64,000 bases of DNA from CAXBID01 sp963815305 (GCA_963815305.1 CAWFFW010000001.1:2046001-2110000); one strand, 5' to 3'. Positions 8,095 to 18,683 are shown, counted from the stretch's first letter. Notes: a model not told the origin generated them from the letters alone. A program made the numbers and translations.

Positions 8095-11000
8095 TTAAAA
8101 TGACAATCTTATACCAAAGGTATAGGTTCTAGACTGAGGATCCCGACCGATATTCAATCGATTAATATCTTTATTTTCGGCTATTTCAAAAAGATTGGTT
8201 CCTTGAAGATTTAAACTAAAATCTTCAACGCCTATTTTATCACATAAGGTATCAGCAAACTCATAAGTTAACTGCGCTCGATTAATTCTGAAAAAAGTAT
8301 TATCGTACAACCAGAACGTCGATGTTCTAAAGTTGTTTTGATTATTCTGAGCTGATAACCTTGGAAAGGTAGCCGTATTAGCCGTTGCAGGTGTCCAACG
8401 CCCTAATACCTCTTCAGAGTATTTATCATTTCCATTTGGGGTATAGTAATTGTCAAAACCAGTTAACTTATTACCAAGTCCTCCTGTTTGGCCAGTACCT
8501 AGTATAAATAAATTAAAGGCTTTATACTTTACATTTAAATTAATCCCGTAGGTCCATGGACTAGAACCTTGACCAATAGCTACGCTATCGTCTTGGTCGA
8601 TAATGTTATCGTCATTTTGATCTGTATATCTGATATCTCCAGGTTGCACTGCACCAAAGTTTGGTACGGGTAAACTACTGTTTAAAACAAGATCTCCCTC
8701 TGTATTTGTTGTAAAATCAGATGCGGAATAAAATCCTAAGTCTTCTAATCCGTAAATTGTAGATAGTTCTCTACCTTGTCTATTTTGATAATCAAACTCG
8801 TTAGTTTCAGATCGTTTTGATGCTTCCGTTTGGCTGTATAAAACATTCGCACCGATACCCACAGAAAAATCATTAAATGTTTTATTGAAATTCAGACCTA
8901 ATTCAAACCCCGTGTATAAATTCGCATTAAAATTATCATAAGGTCTAAACGTGTTATAATAAGACGGATATTGATCGGCTAAAAATACCAATTGTTTATC
9001 AAGCTCTGTTCTAAAATAATTAGCTTCTAACCAAAGTGAATTCATTAAATACGTTTCTAAACCTATGTTCAAATCAATACGTTCTTCGTATCCTAGGTTT
9101 GGATTAGCGCCTTGCGAAATACTTTGTCTTCTATTCGATTGAAATCCATCTGCCCAAGTAAACGTTGAACTCGCTGAATAGTTTTCGTCATATAAATAAT
9201 ACCCGCCAATTCCTACATCAGACTTAATAATTCCTCCCGAAGTTTTTAGTTTCAAATAATTTACAAAATCACTATCTTTTAAAAATGGCTCCTCGCTTAA
9301 AATATAGCCCAGTCCTACTGTCGGTGATAAAGCGCCTCTATTACCCTCTGGTAATTTTAATGAGGTTACATAGGCTCCCGAAAAGTCAACAAAAACTTTT
9401 TTCTTGAAATCGAAAGTCATCTGAAACCCTAAGTGGGCATCTTTATTTGTTTGAAGTACACCAGCTCGTTTTTCTGAATTATAGTATCCTAAAAACGTGG
9501 TATTAATAGAATAATTAGTGGCAAAGGTTTTTTGATAGTTTACCAAACCATACATACCTAATCGAGATACAAACCCATTAGAGTTTACATTTTCTGATAA
9601 ATCTCTTAAATCTTCACCAAAGTCTTGTAAATCTATTATTTTATTATCTTCCCAAGTAGGAGCATAAGTTCTATATTGATTTCTTATAGATTCCGTATAT
9701 AACTCGTAAAAGTCAAAACTTAAATATGTTTTAGCTGTTAAGCCTTCCGTTATTCTAGATAAATCAAAATTTATTGAATTATTGAACTGGGTGACACGAA
9801 ATACATTATTCTGATAACCACCAGCAATAGCCAATGCTATAGGTGCATTCACTCCAATTTGTTGTGCACTACCTAATAAATTACCATCAAAAGTATTAGC
9901 ACCAGCCAACAAAGCTTGCAATTCTGGGTTGTTCGTAGCATCAATACTACTTATAGGTAATAAAGGCGCATATTCAAAAGGAAGAAATGTAGTCGCAGCA
10001 TTTAATAGATTTGCTCTGGCACTTTTAGAGCTACTTATAATGGCAACACCATCAAGACTACTGGTAATCCAGTCGTTAACCTTAAAATCGATATTACCTC
10101 TTACGTTAAAACGATTGGTACCGGCATTTATATCTTCGTTAATATTAACCCAATCTTCATCATAATTCCATCCTACATTAACATAATATTGCGATTTATC
10201 ATTACCACCAGAAAATTCAGAAATAACATTGGTCGTTTTTACAAAAGGCTGAATGAATTCATACAAATCAACATCTGGAAATTCGATAGGATTTAAACCA
10301 CTTCTTGTATTGCTTATTGGATTATTTGGAGAATTTCTAAATAATCCAGCATCATCTGAGGATATTCCATCATTAATTCTAGCCTCATCACGCAATTCCA
10401 TAAAATCTGCAGCTCCCAAATAATTTGGTAAAGAAATAGGCACTCTAATACCAGAGCGTACATTCACATTTACTTCTTTTTTATTTATCTTACCACGTTT
10501 AGTGTTAATAATAATAACACCATCTCTTCCTTGGCTACCATATAATGCCACAGCATTTGCATCCCTAAGTACGGTGATCTGCTCAACCTCTTCCATATTT
10601 AAAACATTGGGGTCTCGCCCAAAAACACCATCAATTACAAATAGTGCATTTCCTATACCTCTAATATTAGAAGAGCCTCTAACCCCTACCGTTAAACCAC
10701 TAATATAATCTCTAACAAACTGTGTGTTATCATAAGTTAAACGGTCTTTGGTATTAATTGACGATACAGCTCCTACAATATCACGTCGGTCTTTCGTGAT
10801 AACCCCCATATTTATTTCGTCATCTTCCGAAGCAAGAAAAGGAGATTTTTCTAGAGCTATATTACCAGATAAATCAGATATCCTAAGATGTTCTGACTCG
10901 TATCCCTTTTTTTCTATGACTACAGTCTCATCATTGTTTAAGTTAAGTGTAAATTGCCCATTAATATCAGTCGTTTTTTTAACGCCATCAGGCGCGTAAA

Positions 11001-11148
11001 TATTGACTCCGCTTAAAGGGTTTCCTTGGTCATCAACTACGGTTGCTGATACCGCTGTGCCTTTTATTTGAGCTGTTGCCATACTGCAAAAGCAAAACAA
11101 GGTAAAGCACATTAGCGTATACAACCTATATAATTTATTTATCTTCAT
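8095..11148 (-). CDS. SusC-family TonB-dependent outer-membrane transporter (pair 2)
   Basis: The frame opens at 11256, but the first 36 residues lack a signal and overlap the preceding SusD gene. The Met at 11148 begins a clear signal peptide (MKINKLYRLYTLMCF...TAQ) and has an A/G-rich stretch before it, so I use that start (1017 residues). The order is a CarboxypepD_reg-like domain (VVDDQGNPLSGVNIY), a plug (NALFVIDGVFG, EQITVLRDANAVALYGSQG), then a beta-barrel ending in TFGIRLSF. The usual long 'VVVGYGTQ' linker is reduced to a short acidic segment with MGVITKDRR, somewhat unusual for SusC. It imports oligosaccharides with the SusD at 6343. Confidence 0.92.
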   Translation of the reverse strand: MKINKLYRLYTLMCFTLFCFCSMATAQIKGTAVSATVVDDQGNPLSGVNIYAPDGVKKTTDINGQFTLNLNNDETVVIEKKGYESEHLRISDLSGNIALEKSPFLASEDDEINMGVITKDRRDIVGAVSSINTKDRLTYDNTQFVRDYISGLTVGVRGSSNIRGIGNALFVIDGVFGRDPNVLNMEEVEQITVLRDANAVALYGSQGRDGVIIINTKRGKINKKEVNVNVRSGIRVPISLPNYLGAADFMELRDEARINDGISSDDAGLFRNSPNNPISNTRSGLNPIEFPDVDLYEFIQPFVKTTNVISEFSGGNDKSQYYVNVGWNYDEDWVNINEDINAGTNRFNVRGNIDFKVNDWITSSLDGVAIISSSKSARANLLNAATTFLPFEYAPLLPISSIDATNNPELQALLAGANTFDGNLLGSAQQIGVNAPIALAIAGGYQNNVFRVTQFNNSINFDLSRITEGLTAKTYLSFDFYELYTESIRNQYRTYAPTWEDNKIIDLQDFGEDLRDLSENVNSNGFVSRLGMYGLVNYQKTFATNYSINTTFLGYYNSEKRAGVLQTNKDAHLGFQMTFDFKKKVFVDFSGAYVTSLKLPEGNRGALSPTVGLGYILSEEPFLKDSDFVNYLKLKTSGGIIKSDVGIGGYYLYDENYSASSTFTWADGFQSNRRQSISQGANPNLGYEERIDLNIGLETYLMNSLWLEANYFRTELDKQLVFLADQYPSYYNTFRPYDNFNANLYTGFELGLNFNKTFNDFSVGIGANVLYSQTEASKRSETNEFDYQNRQGRELSTIYGLEDLGFYSASDFTTNTEGDLVLNSSLPVPNFGAVQPGDIRYTDQNDDNIIDQDDSVAIGQGSSPWTYGINLNVKYKAFNLFILGTGQTGGLGNKLTGFDNYYTPNGNDKYSEEVLGRWTPATANTATFPRLSAQNNQNNFRTSTFWLYDNTFFRINRAQLTYEFADTLCDKIGVEDFSLNLQGTNLFEIAENKDINRLNIGRDPQSRTYTFGIRLSF

Positions 11149-11189
11149 TTTTATTTCTTTAGTATTAGTTATAACAAATTTATATAAGA

Positions 11190-13076
11190 CTACCACCCTG
11201 GATTTTGAGGGAAACCTTCGTAAAATTGTGTTTGATTTTGTTCGAAAGGCATCCAATAATGCTTAGGATATTCACAAACTCTTTCTCTAAGAACAGCTTC
11301 TTCAAAGTACGTCCAATCTTTATCAAATCTTAATTCTGTTTTAATCCTGTATTTATCTTCATGAGCAATTCCCCAACGGCGTATATCCACCCATCTGTGT
11401 GCTTCATAAGATAATTCCACAGCTCTTTCACGTCTTAACTCATCCATGAATTTATTGTTATCTGCAACAATAGCAGGATTTACATTAGGTAGCCCCGCTC
11501 TAGTTCTCATTTTATTAACAACTTGTTCTGCTGTCATTGAAAAAGAACTAGGCGCTGTGGTTGCCCCTCTAGCAACATGAAGCGCCTCAGCATACATTAA
11601 ATATGCATCAGTTAACCTCATATGAAGGCGCATTCCTGTAAACCTTCTAAGAATATTATTCCCTTGATTAGAATGGTATTCGCCGTTAATTTCTGGATAA
11701 AACTTCTTAAATATATACCCTGTATTATTAACCTTACGATGTTCGCCAATCCCTTCGGCGCCATTTTCGTCCTCTACATACAACTGAAAAATTCTATTTT
11801 TAGCAGGTATGCTTGCTCGTGTACCAAGCACGTCCCTATCTGAAAAAATCCATGCATAAAAGCGAGGATCACGGTTATCAAAAGGTCTAAGAGGATCATA
11901 AGTTGTCGCACCGTATGCCCCACTTAAGTCATCTTCAATAGATAATCCATTAGCCATTCCAAAATTATAATATATAAAATTATGGGTTGCACTGGTAGAT
12001 TGTGCACCGGTACGAGCAATATCACTTGGTACACTAGAAGCCATAAAACTCATAGTTTGACCAACTTGTGACGCCGCCGGAGCAGCAAAAATTAACTCTC
12101 TAGCCTCAGGTTGTAATCCTGGAAAAGTTCTTATAGGAACTTCCCAAAGTACCTTCTTGTAATCTTCCATGTTTTGTGCAAATGAATATACAACACCATC
12201 TAGCTTAAGCACTTCTGCAAAAGCATCAACAGCCATAGCAGCTAATTCTGTATCATACGTATAGGTATTGATTCCTGGCTGGTTATTGAAAAACATTAAC
12301 GGACTTGCGGCAAAAAGCAAATTTTTACCCTGAAAGCCATACGCAGCTCCTTTTGTTACTCTAAGTGCATTATCACCTAGGGTTCTTTGCCCATAAGGTT
12401 CATTGTCCCAATCTACTGGTAATAGCTCAATAGCTTTTTTGTAATCTTCATTAATAGACAAAGCCACCTCTTTGTAAGTTTCAGGACGTGGTATGGTAAT
12501 CACACCTTCAAAAACTTCGGTGATATGTGGAAAACGTCCATAAAATTTCATAATCTCATTATGAAAAAAAGCTCTAAAAAAGTAAGCTTGACCAAGCACA
12601 ACATTCTTTTCCTCTTGGCTTAGACCAACCATTAAATCTTCATTTCGGATAACAAGATTAGCCTTACGGATACCCAGCATAGCACCACGCCATACTTTTG
12701 GTCTGGCTCTGGCATTGTCACTATTGGTATCTCCTTCAGGTCGATTATTACCAAATCTAACATTTTTACCTAAATAACATAACGAATTATTATCCCAAGC
12801 ATCCAATCGACCTTGATCTATTTGAACACTATATTTAAAACCTTGTACGTCATAAGCCTCATCTCCCATAAGATAATCATTGAACGTGTGGCCCGCTGTT
12901 CCGTAAGAAACTACTAAAGCATACATTTCTTCAACAAAACCCTGAACATTTTCAAAGGTTGAAAACACCTCTTCTTCTGTTAATACAGACTCTGGTGCTA
13001 CGTCTAAGTATTCTTCACAGGCAAATGTGGAAAGAAGCCCTAGAAGCAAAATTATTTTTATTTTAAAATTTTTCAT
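11190..13076 (-). CDS. SusD-family glycan-binding lipoprotein (pair 1)
   Basis: 628 residues with a lipobox (STFAC, Cys20) followed by EEYLDVAPESVLTEEEVF, a standard SusD start. The TPR-like region includes GQAYFFRAFFHNEIMKFYGR, and the C-terminus has ELRRERAVELSYEAHRWVDI and the terminal QNPGW. It begins 12 bp after the SusC gene that ends at 13088, so the two are translationally close partners. It acts at the cell surface in oligosaccharide capture. Confidence 0.94.
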   Translation of the reverse strand: MKNFKIKIILLLGLLSTFACEEYLDVAPESVLTEEEVFSTFENVQGFVEEMYALVVSYGTAGHTFNDYLMGDEAYDVQGFKYSVQIDQGRLDAWDNNSLCYLGKNVRFGNNRPEGDTNSDNARARPKVWRGAMLGIRKANLVIRNEDLMVGLSQEEKNVVLGQAYFFRAFFHNEIMKFYGRFPHITEVFEGVITIPRPETYKEVALSINEDYKKAIELLPVDWDNEPYGQRTLGDNALRVTKGAAYGFQGKNLLFAASPLMFFNNQPGINTYTYDTELAAMAVDAFAEVLKLDGVVYSFAQNMEDYKKVLWEVPIRTFPGLQPEARELIFAAPAASQVGQTMSFMASSVPSDIARTGAQSTSATHNFIYYNFGMANGLSIEDDLSGAYGATTYDPLRPFDNRDPRFYAWIFSDRDVLGTRASIPAKNRIFQLYVEDENGAEGIGEHRKVNNTGYIFKKFYPEINGEYHSNQGNNILRRFTGMRLHMRLTDAYLMYAEALHVARGATTAPSSFSMTAEQVVNKMRTRAGLPNVNPAIVADNNKFMDELRRERAVELSYEAHRWVDIRRWGIAHEDKYRIKTELRFDKDWTYFEEAVLRERVCEYPKHYWMPFEQNQTQFYEGFPQNPGW

Positions 13077-13087
13077 AATTCTTTTTT

Positions 13088-16000
13088 TTAAAAATCTAAA
13101 TTAAAACCGAAATTATATCGTATCAACGTAGGATAATCTCCTCTGAATTGTGAATCTCCAGTTAGACTGCTGTTAAATTCCCTATCATCTGGTAAATCTG
13201 TCCATAAGAATAAATTATTACCATTGGCAAACAATCGTAATGATTTAACCCCAAGTTGTTCGCAAATCTTTTTAGGGATATCATAACCAATTGCTATACT
13301 TCTTAGCCTTGTTAACGACCCATCAAAAAAGCTTTGTCTAGGATTGCTAGCGCCTTGGCCAATAAGGAAAGCTGGTTGTGTTCGAGTACCTGTAGGGTTA
13401 TCTTTAGTCCAGTATCCTAACTCGTATGCAAAAAACGTATCTGTTTGATTATTGAAAGTTCTACTAATATAATTTCTATTTGTATTTTGAGTACCATAAA
13501 ACTGAACACTCATATTCCACCCTTTATATCTTGCACCAACTGTAGCAGCCCAAGTTCTTTGAGGACGTGTAGGGAAACCAAATGGAACATTATCAAAATT
13601 GCCGTTGTAAACGCCATCGCCATCATAATCATGTATATTGTAATATCCAAGACGCGTAGATTCTTGCCCATTAACTTGTGGTGTTGAGCTGTAAACATCA
13701 TCCCAACTTGTAAGTATATTACCAGGTATTGCAGACCTAGGTTGACCAATTGGGTAACCTGCTGCTTTTTGATAAAACGGTGTAAATTCTGGATCTTCTC
13801 TATCAATTACCACATCCTTAGCTTGTGTAAAATTAAAATTTCCAAAAAGATTTACTCCATTACCAAACGTATGATTAACTCCAAGAACAAGTTCATAACC
13901 ACGTACTTCTACCTTACCTCTATTAAACGCGGGAGGTGTGGCACCAAACCAATCTGGCACGGCTCTTTGTGAACCAGGAATTACTATATTACTACGGTCT
14001 TCACCAAAATAATCGAACTCTGCGGTTATTAGATTTTTGAATAACCCTATTTCTGCACCAACATTATACTTTATAGCTGTTTCCCACTGAAGATTTGGGT
14101 TTCCAACATTTCCTTGACTATAGAATGTATATGGCGATCGTTGGCCTCCTTGACCAGGTCCAGATTGTATGAATGCACCACCACCTGAATTCCAAGTTTG
14201 CTGATATTCAAATCTTGAGGCCCCACTATCATCACCAATTTCTCCATAAGATCCTCTAAATTTAAGCTTATTCACCCAGTCAACCTCACTCATGAAAGAC
14301 TCATTAGATACCGTCCAACCTAATGCCAACGCAGGAAAAAGATCAAATCGATACCCTGGACCATATTTCTCTGATCCGTTATATGCACCACTAACATCTA
14401 AGAAATATCTTTTGTCATAGTCATAAGTAACCCTTCCTACCCAGTCTTCACGAAATACAGGAAATCCATTACCTCTAGCGCGTTCTTGGCGTCTAACTAA
14501 TACTAACCCAGTAACACTGTGTTTTTCAGCAAAGGTACTGCTATAATTTAACGAAGCATCATATAACAAATTTCGACCGATTGAACCATTTTGAATACTG
14601 TTTGGCTCTACATTCCAAGGGGTTGGAACGAAACTAAAATCGTTTACACCGTCTGGTGATTCGATAAACTCGTCAAAAAACTCATTATACACACGGTATC
14701 TCACATTTTCTTGACCATCAGAACCACGATCTACTAGATCTTGGTCACTTCTGGATGTATTATCCAACGAAAAACGTCCTTGGAATGTTAAGCCTTTAGT
14801 AATAAAGTCTAAATTTTGTTTTAATATAAAATCGGTATTTATCTGAAATGTCGTATTGGTAGAATAACCCGTATTTGTTAATGTTACAATAGGGTTTGTA
14901 TTAGCAAAAATATCAGCAAAATCCCTACCGAATGCACCATCAGGAAACACAGGGATATAGGCATTAGGAGCTAGCTCATAAATACTATTTGTTACAAGAT
15001 TAAGACTCCCAGGTGACTGTTGTATACCTAAAAACCCTCCAAGATTTACAGATAATTCAGTGGTTTTTGTGATATTAAAATCGATATTACTTCGAAAGTT
15101 AAATCGGTCATAGCTAAACTCACTTTCATAACCTTTACCATTATCATATCTTCCACCATCAAAAATGTCAGACACTTTTTGATACGCTAAACTACCAAAA
15201 TACTTCGCATTATTTCCTCCTCCACGCACAGATAGATTAACACGGTAGTCTAGGGCAAAATCTTTTGTAATGGCATCTTCCCAGTTTACATTGGGGTATA
15301 TATTACGGTCTTCTTCATTCCTAGGATTTCTATATAAATCAGCAATAGCGAATGGACGATATCGTTGCCAAGACGCTTCATTTTGAGCAAGTTCGCGATA
15401 TATCGACGAATTTGCTTCCATGATGGCATCAAATGCATCAAGCTTTTCAGGTATCTTAGAAATGGTTTTTAATGTTGAATTCGCAGTGAAGGACAATTGC
15501 GCCTTACCTTTTTGACCTCTTTTTGTAGTCACTAAAATTACTCCATTAGCACCTTGAACACCAAAAACCGCCGTAGCAGAAGCATCTTTAAGCACAGAAA
15601 TATTTTCAATATCATTAAAATCAAGGTTATCTATAGGCCTTTCAACACCATCTACAAGTATTAAAGGCTGTCCAGAACCATTCCACGAAGCCTGACCACG
15701 AATGTAAATTTGCATATCGTTTCTACCAGGAACACCACTACCCTGTATGGCAACCAAACCAGGTAAACTACCTTGTAATGCCTCTTCCACATTGGTAATA
15801 CCAGAATTTATCTGCTGTAAGTCCTCACCACTTATTTGAGAAATAGCACCTACTACACTTTCTTTCTTCTGTGTACCATAACCTACAACCACGACTTCAT
15901 CTAGACTTTCTACGTCCTCCTCTAGATTCACACTGATGGTTGTTCTTCCGTTTACCGGAATTTCTTGTGTTTTAAAACCTATGTAAGAAAATACTAGGGT

Positions 16001-16261
16001 TTTTTGTCCTGAAGTTGCTAATTCAATGGAATAATTTCCATCAAAGTCTGTTACAGCACCCCGAGAAGTTCCTTTTTGCAGTATGCTTACGCCTGGTAAG
16101 GGCATACCACCAACATCTTTTACAACACCAGAAATCCTTTCCTGTGCTTGTAGATCAATACTTGTAAAGCCAGAAAACACCAGCGCTAGCATTAACATCC
16201 AACCAAAGACAGGACATTGTCTTTTAAATTTTTGTTTCATTTTGAGTTTAAGTTTTAACAT
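13088..16261 (-). CDS. SusC-family TonB-dependent outer-membrane transporter (pair 1)
   Basis: 1057 residues and the first gene of the uptake operon. A signal peptide (ending LQAQ) is followed by a CarboxypepD_reg domain (ISGVVKDVGGMPLPGVS), the SusC linker EVVVVGYGTQKKES, a plug with PLILVDGVERP and the ISVLKDASATAVFGVQG block, and a barrel ending in NFGFNLDF. Alternative starts lie at Met8 and Met10 (MKQKFKRQ). It pairs with the SusD at 11190. The promoter region carries operator site c 94 bp before the start codon, so the whole operon to 5227 is probably induced together with the hydrolases. Confidence 0.95.
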   Translation of the reverse strand: MLKLKLKMKQKFKRQCPVFGWMLMLALVFSGFTSIDLQAQERISGVVKDVGGMPLPGVSILQKGTSRGAVTDFDGNYSIELATSGQKTLVFSYIGFKTQEIPVNGRTTISVNLEEDVESLDEVVVVGYGTQKKESVVGAISQISGEDLQQINSGITNVEEALQGSLPGLVAIQGSGVPGRNDMQIYIRGQASWNGSGQPLILVDGVERPIDNLDFNDIENISVLKDASATAVFGVQGANGVILVTTKRGQKGKAQLSFTANSTLKTISKIPEKLDAFDAIMEANSSIYRELAQNEASWQRYRPFAIADLYRNPRNEEDRNIYPNVNWEDAITKDFALDYRVNLSVRGGGNNAKYFGSLAYQKVSDIFDGGRYDNGKGYESEFSYDRFNFRSNIDFNITKTTELSVNLGGFLGIQQSPGSLNLVTNSIYELAPNAYIPVFPDGAFGRDFADIFANTNPIVTLTNTGYSTNTTFQINTDFILKQNLDFITKGLTFQGRFSLDNTSRSDQDLVDRGSDGQENVRYRVYNEFFDEFIESPDGVNDFSFVPTPWNVEPNSIQNGSIGRNLLYDASLNYSSTFAEKHSVTGLVLVRRQERARGNGFPVFREDWVGRVTYDYDKRYFLDVSGAYNGSEKYGPGYRFDLFPALALGWTVSNESFMSEVDWVNKLKFRGSYGEIGDDSGASRFEYQQTWNSGGGAFIQSGPGQGGQRSPYTFYSQGNVGNPNLQWETAIKYNVGAEIGLFKNLITAEFDYFGEDRSNIVIPGSQRAVPDWFGATPPAFNRGKVEVRGYELVLGVNHTFGNGVNLFGNFNFTQAKDVVIDREDPEFTPFYQKAAGYPIGQPRSAIPGNILTSWDDVYSSTPQVNGQESTRLGYYNIHDYDGDGVYNGNFDNVPFGFPTRPQRTWAATVGARYKGWNMSVQFYGTQNTNRNYISRTFNNQTDTFFAYELGYWTKDNPTGTRTQPAFLIGQGASNPRQSFFDGSLTRLRSIAIGYDIPKKICEQLGVKSLRLFANGNNLFLWTDLPDDREFNSSLTGDSQFRGDYPTLIRYNFGFNLDF

Positions 16262-16325
16262 AAAATATATTTAGTTGTTATACATAAGACTTTGGTTATT
16301 TAAATTAATCTTAAATATATGTTAA

Positions 16326-16370
16326 CAATTTTACAACATATTGATTCTTTAACCATCCTGTACTATACTG
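16326..16370 (-). promoter_or_regulatory. PUL operator-promoter, site c
   Basis: In gene orientation CAGTAT-AGTA-CAGGAT (16370-16355), 21 nt, then TAAAATTG (16333-16326), one mismatch from TAnnTTTG. It precedes the double SusCD operon. Confidence 0.65.
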
Positions 16371-17204
16371 TATCATTAAGATTTTTAGTAAAAAATATAA
16401 TAAATAATTAATAGCCAACTATTTATGGAATTATGCTTATTTAAAAAACCTAATTTAATTAGGCTCTTTTAAGAGAGAAATTTTTCCGTTATTTTTAAAA
16501 ACCTGAAAACAATAATTTTTTAATGTAGTACATAAACTTATTGGCTTGTTCAGATTAACAGTTTGTTTATTTCTCTTAAATACAGTGTTTTTTTATATTA
16601 TATTGATAATAAAATCTTTCAAAAGGGTGGTATATATAAGCCACTACAAAGAGTTAACACCAATACCATCCTAGGTGTTACAGGGACACACAAGATGCTG
16701 CAACTACTCGTGGCAATATGCCGTTAAAGGTGATGTTGGCGGTATTGCAGATAATGAAGTACCCATATCAATCCCAAAAATAGCTAAATAAAATACAGCG
16801 CCATTGCCATTTTAGTATTTATGTCAAAAAATATTAACTCCTCATTTTTCAAACGACCTAGATAGTTTCATCTATCCATATATTTCAATAGCATTAATTA
16901 TTGGCGTTTTAGCTTCAATCCCATTAAAACCAAAACTATAATTAATTTATAACTATTTATTGTAAAAAAAAAATAGTTATTTCTGAAACGTATGGTTTAT
17001 ATAATAAAGTAACAGAATATTTCCCCAAAAGATTCTACCATACTTTGATGCCCCAATGTATCTTGATTAACAGCTTTCCTATTTTTTGTTTCTCGCAACT
17101 TCAAACTATTAAAGAATGGAGTATTTACGAAACGTTCTTGGGTATACACATTTAAAATCTCGATGATTTTAAGCGGTAACGGTTTAAACTCTTATAAATA
17201 AAAT
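16371..17204. other. Intergenic stretch with gene remnants
   Basis: About 830 bp upstream of the SusCD promoter and downstream of the rhamnose operon, with no intact gene. It includes a plus-strand fragment resembling carbonic anhydrase (16681-16791), a short plus-strand tail reading ALIIGVLASIPLKPKL and a stop near 16940, and a minus-strand open run of about 60 codons (around 17000-17185) containing LGHQSM, which faintly recalls a tyrosine-recombinase C-terminus. None is convincing as a live gene. Confidence 0.4.
16681..16791 (+). pseudogene. Possible beta-carbonic anhydrase fragment
   Basis: A plus-strand frame reads GHTRCC, then VKGDVGGIADNEVP and a stop (TAA at 16789). GHTRCG followed by a VKG-type segment is the zinc-ligand region of beta-carbonic anhydrases, here with the Gly after Cys lost and a likely frameshift before it. 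Only about 37 codons survive. The match is by eye and the fragment has no promoter or start. Confidence 0.25.
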
Positions 17205-17222
17205 GGTGTTTTGCAATACACC
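17205..17222 (-). terminator. Weak hairpin at the end of the rhamnose operon
   Basis: A short stem GGTGT/ACACC (17205-17209 with 17218-17222) lies 9 nt after the permease stop codon. It is followed leftwards by ATTTTATTTAT rather than a clean U-run. It may be the operon terminator, but it is weak. Confidence 0.35.
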
Positions 17223-17230
17223 CTATCATT

Positions 17231-18646
17231 TTAATTGGCTTTATTCTGAAAGTATTTACTAAATACCAAAAACAAAATACCACATAATAACCAAGCGGGT
17301 AAGGTTACAAAAGATAAAAACACATCAAATTGAACCGATATAAAATAAAATAATCCAAAGCTTATAGCCCATGCCCAAAACACAGATTTGTTAAACGATA
17401 GATTTGCGACTTCAGCATAGTTTTTTACGATGCCTGCCTTTTTATGGAAAAAATGTTCAAATACAATGATTGCTCCAAATGGTGCCAAAATAAAGCCATA
17501 AAGTGCAACGAAACCTAGAAGTTTCATAGCAAAGGCTGGAAATAATCCAGCTATGGTGGCTATGGCTCCTGCTAAAATGGTCACTTTGGCTGTTGATAAT
17601 TTTGGTAAGATCGCCTGAAATGCTAAGCCTGCTCTATAAATAGTAGGGTTGGCTGTGGTCCACCCTGCTAATACCACGGCTATAATCCCAAAAACGCCTA
17701 TGGCATTATTGGCCAGAGGCCCTGGAGCCACTGGAGGCGCATCGCCTACACTTAAAAATGCTTGAGCTTCTGGAGATTTTAAATATACCGCATATAATAA
17801 AGCAGCGGCTATCCAAGCCATATAATGGCCTACATACATTCCTGCTGCGGTTGCCCATCCTGCTTTGGCTTTTTTAGCAAACCTAAACACCGATAAGTCG
17901 GACATACCAACATGCATCGCCCCGTTTGCAAACCATGACCAAATAACCACATGCCAGAATGTGAATTTTATTTGTCCGGGAAAAGGCTCTGAGCCTTCTC
18001 CCCAAATATTCCAAAAATCAGAAAAACTACTTACCTCTAATTGATTAAGGGCTACAACGCCACAAGCCACAAATGCAATAACAATTATAGGCGACATCCA
18101 ATTGGCTGCCTTGGTTACGGTATCATATCCTCTTGCGGCAATTATGGATATTACGGCTCCAATTAATATTACTATGATAACCCAAGTAAGCCCATTAGGC
18201 ATGGTATCTGTTAATTTAGGCATGGGCATATCAAATGGAATACCAACTGCCGTTGCCGAAACGGTTATCATCGAACCTGCCAAAAAGCAGAATAATATGC
18301 CATTAGCTAGATTGTAACCGGTCACTAATTTTTTACCACATATTTTCTCTAATTGAAAGTATAACGTTAATCTATTTTTTACAGCAATTTCTGCCGTTAA
18401 AAATCGCCAGCTTAAAACCGCTAGAAGATTTCCAATAAGCAGCCCAACAATTAAATCAAAAGCACTAACACCTGCTGTTAAAAATAGTGGCCCAATCATA
18501 AACTCGGTACCAGCAGCATGCTCTCCTGCATACATGCCTATAAAACTTTTCCAACCTTTTAATTTTGACTGAGGTACTGGCGTTCTTTCAAATTCTCCTC
18601 CTGCAATGTCTTCAATCACATCTTGTTCAATACTTACTTGGCTCAT
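17231..18646 (-). CDS. NCS1-type (purine-cytosine permease-like) transporter, candidate rhamnose or lactate carrier
   Basis: 471 residues with about 12 hydrophobic segments in the NCS1 (nucleobase:cation symporter-1) arrangement. The N-terminal MYAGEHAAGTEFMIGPLFL and WSWFANGAMHVGMSDLSVF segments are typical. It is the last gene of the rhamnose operon, 37 bp after the lactate dehydrogenase-like gene. Known NCS1 members carry nucleobases, hydantoins or vitamins; nothing else in the operon concerns nucleobases, and no RhaT-like permease is present in the window. The context therefore points to inner-membrane uptake of L-rhamnose, or movement of L-lactate. That substrate is inference only. Confidence 0.75.
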   Translation of the reverse strand: MSQVSIEQDVIEDIAGGEFERTPVPQSKLKGWKSFIGMYAGEHAAGTEFMIGPLFLTAGVSAFDLIVGLLIGNLLAVLSWRFLTAEIAVKNRLTLYFQLEKICGKKLVTGYNLANGILFCFLAGSMITVSATAVGIPFDMPMPKLTDTMPNGLTWVIIVILIGAVISIIAARGYDTVTKAANWMSPIIVIAFVACGVVALNQLEVSSFSDFWNIWGEGSEPFPGQIKFTFWHVVIWSWFANGAMHVGMSDLSVFRFAKKAKAGWATAAGMYVGHYMAWIAAALLYAVYLKSPEAQAFLSVGDAPPVAPGPLANNAIGVFGIIAVVLAGWTTANPTIYRAGLAFQAILPKLSTAKVTILAGAIATIAGLFPAFAMKLLGFVALYGFILAPFGAIIVFEHFFHKKAGIVKNYAEVANLSFNKSVFWAWAISFGLFYFISVQFDVFLSFVTLPAWLLCGILFLVFSKYFQNKAN

Positions 18647-18683
18647 CTTAGTTCGGTTTAGTTTAATTATTGGTTGATATCAA

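Noticed and set aside
11149..11256. 36-residue N-terminal extension of the second SusC
   Set aside because: It overlaps the SusD gene, is not signal-like, and the Met at 11148 begins a proper signal peptide.
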